A stretch of DNA of 39,176 nucleotides, taken from NCBI GenBank assembly GCA_030432655.1, contig JAUILA010000036.1, forward strand, positions 1-39,176. Direction: 5' to 3'. Positions 33,632 to 39,176 of this stretch are shown here, in pieces (position 1 is the stretch's first letter; every line of letters begins with the position of its first letter). The DNA is from Bacteroidia bacterium. GTDB lineage: Bacteria; Bacteroidota; Bacteroidia; Cytophagales; Cyclobacteriaceae. The translations under genes were made by a program, and so were the position numbers. The notes under the pieces are model-generated. The model saw only the letters and a program-made list of their open reading frames with translations. It was not told where the DNA came from and did not search any database.

Positions 33632-34699
33632 ATGCAAACTCAAAATTCAGGATCGTTACAGGTCAGATTGGTAACACTCCTGGTAACCGGAATTCTGGTA
33701 TTTTCTTCCTCTTGTGCTCAACCTGTGGAGGAAAGCCTGACGAGGGAGGTCAAGTCCCGTCTGATTAACCAGACAATTGTTTTACTCAATGACAACTACG
33801 TATTTCCGGAGACAGCCTCCCGTATGGAAGAATTCCTTCGCGGGCAGCTGTCTTCCGGGAAATATGATTATATCAGTGATCCGGATAAATTTGCCGAACG
33901 TCTGACGTCAGATTTGTACGGGATCAGTCATGATAAGCATCTTCGGGTCTATTTCAATCCGGATCGAAACCGGCCTGGGCGTGAGTCCGACTCAAAGCGT
34001 CCGGAGACTTCCGGTACGACAAACTATGGGTTTGCAGATATACGGATACTCGAGGGAAATATTGGATACATTGACTTACGCGGATTTCATGATGCTGGTG
34101 GAGCAGGAGCCACAGCCCACAGGGCAATGAACAAAGTCAGCGATACAGACATACTGATTTTTGATCTGAGAAAGAACGGGGGAGGATCCCCATCCATGAT
34201 ACAACTTTTATCAAGTTATCTTTTTACCGCTGAGCCGGTTCACCTCAATACATTTTACTGGCGTCCTTCAAACTCCTATTCTGAAACTTGGACATTGAGA
34301 AATATCCCTGGAAAACGGCGTCCTGAACGTCCTGTTTTCGTGCTTACAAGTTCCTATACCTTTTCTGCAGCAGAAGAATTCTCCTACAATCTGAAAAACC
34401 TGGGAAGGGCAACATTGGTTGGTGAGACAACCGGTGGCGGAGCGCATCCCGGCGGAATGATGCCGGTTACAGATAATTTCAGCGTATGGGTACCCAGGGG
34501 AAGAGCCATTAACCCGGTAACGGGAACTAACTGGGAAGGAACGGGAGTTGCACCAGATATTGCGGTTTCTGCTGAAGAGGCACTGAAAACAGCCTATCGG
34601 CTGGCCCTTCAAAAGCTGGCTGAATCACGAGAAGCAACCGCTTATGATATACTTCTTGATAAATTGGCCAGAAATGAAATAGATTTGCCGGGAGAGTAA
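33632..34699 (+). CDS. S41 family peptidase, lipoprotein
   Basis: A predicted periplasmic serine peptidase related to tail-specific proteases and IRBP. A TTG codon at 33611 is in frame but lies inside the palindrome; the ATG at 33632 gives a lipoprotein signal with lipobox SSSC, and 355 residues. The N-terminal helical segment (about 35-115, LINQTIVLLNDNYVFPETASRMEEFL onward) is like the S41 N-terminal domain of the IRBP-type subgroup. There is no PDZ domain. The catalytic region has DLRKNGGGSPSMIQLLSSYLF and LTSSYTFSAAEEFSYNLKNLGRATLVGETTGGGAHPG; Ser245 is the likely nucleophile. marR follows 18 bases downstream. The substrate is unknown. Confidence 0.88.
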   Translation: MQTQNSGSLQVRLVTLLVTGILVFSSSCAQPVEESLTREVKSRLINQTIVLLNDNYVFPETASRMEEFLRGQLSSGKYDYISDPDKFAERLTSDLYGISHDKHLRVYFNPDRNRPGRESDSKRPETSGTTNYGFADIRILEGNIGYIDLRGFHDAGGAGATAHRAMNKVSDTDILIFDLRKNGGGSPSMIQLLSSYLFTAEPVHLNTFYWRPSNSYSETWTLRNIPGKRRPERPVFVLTSSYTFSAAEEFSYNLKNLGRATLVGETTGGGAHPGGMMPVTDNFSVWVPRGRAINPVTGTNWEGTGVAPDIAVSAEEALKTAYRLALQKLAESREATAYDILLDKLARNEIDLPGE

Positions 34700-34717
34700 T
34701 CAACCCTACAGGCAATC

Positions 34718-35164
34718 ATGGACACTCCTTTAAAGACTGTATTCTACAGTATTGAGCGTACAATTAAGGAATACAGGAAGTTCGCCCAGCGTAATCTAAA
34801 CCAGGTAAGTAAGGATATCACAGTGGATCAGGCACTGATACTGATGATTCTTGAAAAAGATGCATCCTTATCGCAAAGACAGCTGGCTGTGCTGTTGTTC
34901 CGAGATAACGCGGCAATTACCCGAACAATTCAGCTGATGGTTAAAAATGGTTTTATCAGGCAGGAGACCAGTAAGACAGACCGTCGGCAAATGCGCCTTA
35001 TACTTACTAAAAAAGGAAGTGATCTGTTGTCGGAAATCAGGCCGGTCATTTTGCAGAATCGTCGTCACGCCACGGAGAATATTAATGAGACAGAAATCAA
35101 TTCGCTGGTATCCACCCTTGACAAAATTTACGGGAATTGTCTGGTCTCTCCCCGTGAAGATTGA
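34718..35164 (+). CDS. MarR family transcriptional regulator
   Basis: A 148-residue winged-helix DNA-binding protein that should act as a dimer. The fold reads clearly: a first helix, TVDQALILMILEKDASLSQRQLAVLL with the recognition-helix region RDNAAITRTIQLMVKNGFI, the wing with SKTDRRQMRLILTKKG (the conserved D-R-R of the family), and a C-terminal dimerisation helix. It follows the S41 gene by 18 bases and is probably co-transcribed with it. That makes the palindrome in front of the peptidase gene a natural candidate for autoregulation, which is inference. Its stop codon directly abuts that of the convergent gene. Confidence 0.93.
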   Translation: MDTPLKTVFYSIERTIKEYRKFAQRNLNQVSKDITVDQALILMILEKDASLSQRQLAVLLFRDNAAITRTIQLMVKNGFIRQETSKTDRRQMRLILTKKGSDLLSEIRPVILQNRRHATENINETEINSLVSTLDKIYGNCLVSPRED

Positions 35165-36373
35165 TCAGACCAGCCTGGATTTTTCCAGGAATTCAAGTTT
35201 CTTTCCGATAATTCCTGAAAGTCGCACCGGAGTACAGTAACCAAGAATGTGCTCACACATATTTTTAGCGGGATAATCCTTGAGAATGGTTTCTCCGATA
35301 CGCTGATGACGATGGTCGGGAACCAACTCAATCATCGTACCTGCCTGGATGCCGGGAAGGATCATATTAGACCCGTGTATGCCAATCACCACATGACTTC
35401 TGGCGTAGAGGTCAAGCCAGCTGCGCTCATCTTCATCAGACATCCGTGTCAGGCGCCGATCCTCGATGGGGGAGGCGAATTTTCCGGTGGCACCTATTCC
35501 TGCAACCGCTACCCGGATCTCAGGATCTTCCTTAAGCAGTCGTTTAACGGTTTTCATAACACGCTTATTCTGACGCTTACAAAGCAGTTTTCGCATGCTG
35601 TCTCCCATACCCAGGCGGGTGAACAACCGGAGAAAAAACTCTTCAGATTTACCGGAATGCCAAAAACGGTCTTCCCGTAAAATGAAAGTGACCTGCTTAT
35701 CCATCGATCCGGAATTGCTGTAATCAAACGGGGCAACGTGAAGGTAATCCTTGAAATCAACCTCGTTTGAATCGATGAATATTTCTGCTTCGTACAGTTG
35801 GAAGGTTTCGTATGCTGCCACCTGCTCCTGAATAAATGCATCCAGCCCGTCAATTCTCCCGTGCATATCGCGCAAGGCCCCTTTGACCAGCCAGGCTTCA
35901 TCAAGCTGTTCCGGGATGAGCCATTTCAGTTTTTCCGGGAGCAGGGCAATTACATGCGCATCAGCATGTTTTTTTTTGCACATGGTTACATTGCAGAGCT
36001 TTGTGAAAACATATCCAAAGCAATCATCCAGGCAATTAATAAGTATGGCATGCTTACCCGGGGATCGGTATACTTCCGGTTCGATTTCCGCAATGATCTT
36101 CCGGCCTGATGTCATTGAGCGGATTAAAGGAGTGGCGAGCCATTCCGATTTAACCGGGAATTCCGTGACTTTTCCATCCCGGGAAAATGAGACCGGATTA
36201 TCCGCCGTAAATGCCAGTGGCAATGTATGATAATAATCGAGATGGCAGTCGGGACATTTGCTGTCGGCGAGTACGTGTATGCCCTGAAAAAATAGATTTT
36301 GGCCTTCGTTTAGTTTGCCGCAGGCAGGACAGGCAAACCTTGCGGAAACAGGCTTCGTTAAGTCAGTAATCAT
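35165..36373 (-). CDS. Zinc-ribbon protein with a GT61-like C-terminal region
   Basis: A 402-residue protein without a signal peptide. The N-terminus carries two CxxC pairs, Cys15/Cys18 and Cys40/Cys43, as in a zinc ribbon. From about residue 90 the protein has features of a nucleotide-sugar glycosyltransferase fold. In the last third it has SHVVIGIHGSNMILPGIQAGTMIELVPDHRH in overview, the 'V-I-G-x-H-G-[AS]-x-x' plus 'M-I-E-L' pattern of the GT61 (DUF563) family. The pairing of a zinc ribbon with this domain is not one I know. There are no other glycan genes nearby. The stop codon abuts that of marR on the other strand. Glycosyltransferase activity is inferred from a short motif and is uncertain. 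Confidence 0.6.
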   Translation of the reverse strand: MITDLTKPVSARFACPACGKLNEGQNLFFQGIHVLADSKCPDCHLDYYHTLPLAFTADNPVSFSRDGKVTEFPVKSEWLATPLIRSMTSGRKIIAEIEPEVYRSPGKHAILINCLDDCFGYVFTKLCNVTMCKKKHADAHVIALLPEKLKWLIPEQLDEAWLVKGALRDMHGRIDGLDAFIQEQVAAYETFQLYEAEIFIDSNEVDFKDYLHVAPFDYSNSGSMDKQVTFILREDRFWHSGKSEEFFLRLFTRLGMGDSMRKLLCKRQNKRVMKTVKRLLKEDPEIRVAVAGIGATGKFASPIEDRRLTRMSDEDERSWLDLYARSHVVIGIHGSNMILPGIQAGTMIELVPDHRHQRIGETILKDYPAKNMCEHILGYCTPVRLSGIIGKKLEFLEKSRLV

Positions 36374-36528
36374 TTGGCTTAAGCGAGATAAAAAAGTTGA
36401 ACAGGCTTTGGAGCCGGAATTTCACTATTATTAATGAGCGATGCAAGATAAATTGAAGGAGAAATTATTTTTCCCGGAGAATAGCACAAATTCCTGATTA
36501 CCAGACCTTCGGACGACCGGCGTACTTC
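36374..36528. other. 155-bp gap between the MG2/plug-type gene and the GT61-like gene
   Basis: The two flanking genes are on the same strand. I see no hairpin with a T run and no clear promoter, so I cannot say whether transcription continues across it. Confidence 0.3.
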
Positions 36529-38841
36529 TTACTTTTCCGAGTATAGTCCCGGGCGAACAACCAGCCTGGCACTGCCTTGTAATGGACGGCCATCGGGGGT
36601 AAAACCTTCAATTCGGATTATGAAAGTTCCTGTTCTGTCCGACGTGTAGAATGAGGCGCTTGCGGTACCGTCAGGCCCCGTTTCCAGCAACGGGTTCCAG
36701 TATAGTAAACTGCGCATGTCCGGCTTTCTTTGTGTATCTTCATCGGGCTGATCGTAGTCTGGTATAAAGAACCTTCTCTCGTACTGTACTCCGTCAAACT
36801 CTTCGGCAACAACACTGGCGGGCAGGTTGAATCCCTGCATGTTCCCTTTGTAGGTACTGAAACTAACGATCCCGGAGAATGAAATCGGGCCATAGATATA
36901 CGTGCTGGTGACCACATCTATCTTCTCTACAAGCAGCGGGTCATAAAGCACCATTTTATTGTGATCTGATATCGGTACACCGTCCAGCAATACCAGGGGA
37001 GGGCTGTTGAAATGACTGTTGCTCTTTTCATCAAAAACCCTGAGTATATACGTATCATTTCTCCTTCTTGCCGCAACGGTATAAACATATTCCTTCAATA
37101 CATCCAGCATGGAGGGAAACCGTGTGTAGTCATCCAGGTAATAGGTGCGATCCGGAGTCCCATAAAACGGAAGGGAATCGGATCTGACGGGGGCCATGCG
37201 TCCTTTTTCTTCTCCATGATAAATATTTTCCATTTGCATACCCATGCTGCGTTCTTCCAGGGCTGTTTTTATGGATTCATCAGCTGAAAGATCAGGGACA
37301 ACCACAGGTGTGCTCCTGGTGGAATAGGATGGAAAAATAGTAAACTCAGAGGTGGAGTCCTGTGCATCAGCGGGCTGCAATATAAGCGATCTCTCTCCAT
37401 GCAGCTGACCCGCCTGAAAACGTACAGTCCCGGTGGAATCACTCAGGCCAACCCGGAATGCAAAAGGCTGCCCTGCCAGGCTTGCATAAACAGCCACGTT
37501 ATTCATGCCGTCACCTGTGGAAGGATCCGTCACCCTGGCTTCAATGAGCTGTCCGCGTATCTCCGGTAAATGAATCTCCTCTGATGGCGTTAATTTGTCT
37601 GCTCCTGAAAGGACCATCAGGTTATCCATCAATTCCGTAGCTTCTGGTTCCCCGTTAAAATAATACGCAGGGTCTTCCACGGCCATTCCGCCTTCCGGGT
37701 CAAGAAATAATGAGGGAAGCATGGCAGAATGATCATGGCGGTTCAAAGCATCCTCCCGGTAAACGCTGACCGACAAACGGCTGGCTGAATCTGCTCTCAC
37801 TTTAAAGGAGACTTGTTCCCGGGTTCCGGTTTCTTCAGTTTCCATTGAAATGCGTACTCCTGAAATCTCCGGCTCGTTAAAAATGTTGCGCGTAATCTGC
37901 ATATCCCTTCCGGCTGCACTTACCACGATTTTACTCACCCCTGAAGGAACTTCACTTCGGGGGATTCTCAATGTGGCCTGTCCGTCCGAGATATTTATAT
38001 TCTCCTGCTTGTAAGTCCTGCCCGACTGCTTTACCAAAAGCCGGATTTCATCGTCATTGCGGCAATCCTTACAAATCACCTTTACATCAAAGTAATATTG
38101 TTCAGGGCTCACACGCATAGACATGGCTGACCCCTTTGCTGATGGTACCGGTACGGCAGCAAGCAGGCTGTCATAGATATTTCTGACTTCTATCCGGTAA
38201 TCGATACTGTCGACCGGAATAATTTCGAAGCTTCCTATTCCGTGCCTGACGGGAGTAAACCTTCGTATGGTATCCAGGTTACTACCTATCACCATGGCGC
38301 GATAAGGAATGCCCCTGCCATTTTCATCCTTCACGCTCACCACGAAGCGTGTTTCTTCCCCGCTGATCACTGATCCGGCTTCTGCGAATACTTCTGTCTT
38401 AATATTTTGTTCACTAACCGGTTCCGGGGAAACGGGGATAAAGGGATTGAATACACGCAGCCATTTCCTGAAAAACGCCGCAGGACCGCTATTTCTCATC
38501 CAGCGGGTATATGCCCGGATCTGGTAAACATCCGTGCCCATGGAAGCCGGAAGGAACAACGAGCCATTTCCTGAGCCATTTTCCAGCGTGATTTTCGTCC
38601 GGAGCACTGGTTTGCTTTCCCTGTCGAGAATTTCAACGTAGAGCACCTTACTTAATTGGGAAAAAGTACCCTGGCCATCTTCCATCACATAAGCGCTGAA
38701 CCAGAGATATTCTCCGGTGACATAGGTCTCCTGGTCGGTGTGGAGGTATACCTTTTCAAGTACGGACAGGCTGTCCTGCGCGGCAAGTATGCCGGGTATA
38801 GATAATAGAACAAAGAGTATGGTTCGTATGACTTTTTTCAT
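36529..38841 (-). CDS. MG2-domain / TonB-plug-domain exported protein, 770 aa
   Basis: A large exported protein of a Bacteroidota type. It has a signal peptide (about 1-21, ending LAAQ), then an N-terminal macroglobulin-like MG2 domain with EKVYLHTDQETYVTGEYLWFSAYV. Further beta-sandwich units follow, including a carboxypeptidase-regulatory-like segment (RGQLIEARVTDPSTGDGMNNVAVYASLAG in overview, about 430-490). A TonB-receptor plug-like region is near 590-680 (PPLVLLDGVPISDHNKM, PISFSGIVSFST), and a final FYTSDRTGTFIIRIEGFTPDGRPL domain ends the protein. There is no beta-barrel, so it is not itself a receptor. It overlaps the DUF4249 gene by four bases (ATGA). Such proteins are commonly found beside TonB receptors and DUF4249 proteins; the cargo is unknown. 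Confidence 0.82.
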   Translation of the reverse strand: MKKVIRTILFVLLSIPGILAAQDSLSVLEKVYLHTDQETYVTGEYLWFSAYVMEDGQGTFSQLSKVLYVEILDRESKPVLRTKITLENGSGNGSLFLPASMGTDVYQIRAYTRWMRNSGPAAFFRKWLRVFNPFIPVSPEPVSEQNIKTEVFAEAGSVISGEETRFVVSVKDENGRGIPYRAMVIGSNLDTIRRFTPVRHGIGSFEIIPVDSIDYRIEVRNIYDSLLAAVPVPSAKGSAMSMRVSPEQYYFDVKVICKDCRNDDEIRLLVKQSGRTYKQENINISDGQATLRIPRSEVPSGVSKIVVSAAGRDMQITRNIFNEPEISGVRISMETEETGTREQVSFKVRADSASRLSVSVYREDALNRHDHSAMLPSLFLDPEGGMAVEDPAYYFNGEPEATELMDNLMVLSGADKLTPSEEIHLPEIRGQLIEARVTDPSTGDGMNNVAVYASLAGQPFAFRVGLSDSTGTVRFQAGQLHGERSLILQPADAQDSTSEFTIFPSYSTRSTPVVVPDLSADESIKTALEERSMGMQMENIYHGEEKGRMAPVRSDSLPFYGTPDRTYYLDDYTRFPSMLDVLKEYVYTVAARRRNDTYILRVFDEKSNSHFNSPPLVLLDGVPISDHNKMVLYDPLLVEKIDVVTSTYIYGPISFSGIVSFSTYKGNMQGFNLPASVVAEEFDGVQYERRFFIPDYDQPDEDTQRKPDMRSLLYWNPLLETGPDGTASASFYTSDRTGTFIIRIEGFTPDGRPLQGSARLVVRPGLYSEK

Positions 38842-39176
38842 TGCCAGAATTCCGGTTCTATATTTGTTCCTCCCCTAAGCAGCCTGCAATCCATGCATTC
38901 CGGAGATGAGAACGTATATCCTATAATCGTAAGGCCGGTGATATCAGAAACAGAGCTGATCAGAACTTTGGGTTGGGTCAGGTTGTAGAGATCCTCGACG
39001 AAAATTGTATCCACACCGACCAGCGGGCAAAATCCCGGTTGCGGGGGATACTCCGGCAATTGATCGGCATAAACGAAGAACCGCTTCCTGGTCACAGATC
39101 GCGCACTGAACTGTCCGATTACATAATCGGAAGGGTCAGAAACGGCGGAGATATTTCCAAAAATCCGCCCGGGCTG
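38838..39176 (-). CDS. DUF4249 family lipoprotein, C-terminal part only
   Basis: The frame is open from the right edge of the window to the stop at 38838, giving 112 residues of a longer protein whose start lies outside. The visible part fits the end of DUF4249: QPGRIFGNISAVSDPSDYVIGQFSARSV, then FFVYADQLP, and a terminal CMDCRLLRGGTNIEPEFW. The 'CxDCRLxGGTNxxPxFW' ending is typical of the family. DUF4249 proteins are found next to TonB-dependent receptors in Bacteroidota and are thought to be surface lipoproteins. An internal GTG at 39095 could be mistaken for a start but lies in the middle of the domain. Confidence 0.88.
   Translation of the reverse strand, partial: QPGRIFGNISAVSDPSDYVIGQFSARSVTRKRFFVYADQLPEYPPQPGFCPLVGVDTIFVEDLYNLTQPKVLISSVSDITGLTIIGYTFSSPECMDCRLLRGGTNIEPEFWQ

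Noticed and set aside
1-39176. tRNA, rRNA, CRISPR array, insertion sequence or prophage
   Set aside because: I saw no transposase, integrase, phage structural gene, regularly spaced repeats or tRNA-like cloverleaf. Small RNA genes without strong sequence signatures cannot be excluded by reading.

Overview
The window is a stretch of ordinary chromosome from a member of the Bacteroidota, at moderate GC. The evidence is the gene content: a DUF4249 protein followed by an MG2/plug-type protein, FtsX/MacB-type permeases of the Bacteroidota kind, a ThuA/sugar-dehydrogenase/PKD/cytochrome c lipoprotein, DUF1684, OmpA proteins with a Bacteroidota-style insertion, and few Shine-Dalgarno sequences. A finer placement (perhaps near the Cytophagales) is only a guess. 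I see no rRNA, tRNA, CRISPR array, insertion sequence or prophage.

Layout. 1-3599 (minus strand): an ammonium transporter cut by the left edge, a small lipoprotein, and a 519-residue conserved protein of unknown function. 3748-15384 (plus strand): the complete branched-chain amino acid pathway, leuA-leuC-leuD-leuB, then ilvE-ilvD-ilvB-ilvN-ilvC-ilvA, packed with gaps of a few bases or overlaps. The only real gap, between leuB and ilvE, holds the most interesting element here: a complete classical transcription attenuator. It has a 22-codon leader peptide with ten Leu/Val/Ile codons, a perfect 9-bp terminator hairpin followed by six T, and an alternative antiterminator pairing that overlaps the leader stop codon. 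15579-18219: two tandem paralogous SPOR-like/OmpA proteins and a 56-codon ORF coupled to the second. 18375-21939: an FtsX-like permease, rpiA, and a convergent DUF2214 membrane protein. 21996-23492: a DUF3784 protein and a convergent coiled-coil membrane protein. 23755-28622: a large multidomain periplasmic lipoprotein and a vanadium-haloperoxidase/PAP2-type lipoprotein. 28801-33530: an AsmA-like protein and a run of small genes (SnoaL-like, DUF1684, cupin_5, PLDc_N). 33632-35164: an S41 peptidase and a MarR regulator. 35165-39176 (minus strand): a GT61-like protein with a zinc ribbon, an MG2/plug-type protein, and the C-terminal part of a DUF4249 lipoprotein cut by the right edge.

How the genes work together. 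The leu/ilv block can take threonine and pyruvate all the way to isoleucine, valine and leucine. LeuA is a short form that appears to lack the leucine-sensing C-terminal domain. IlvN and IlvA keep their regulatory domains. The leader-peptide attenuator lets translation at Leu/Val/Ile codons control read-through into ilvEDBNCA. Candidate operators include a palindrome (TTGATATATCAA) shared between the upstream regions of the FtsX permease and the S41 peptidase-marR pair, a separate CTACGAA inverted repeat before the permease, and an 18-bp perfect palindrome upstream of amt.
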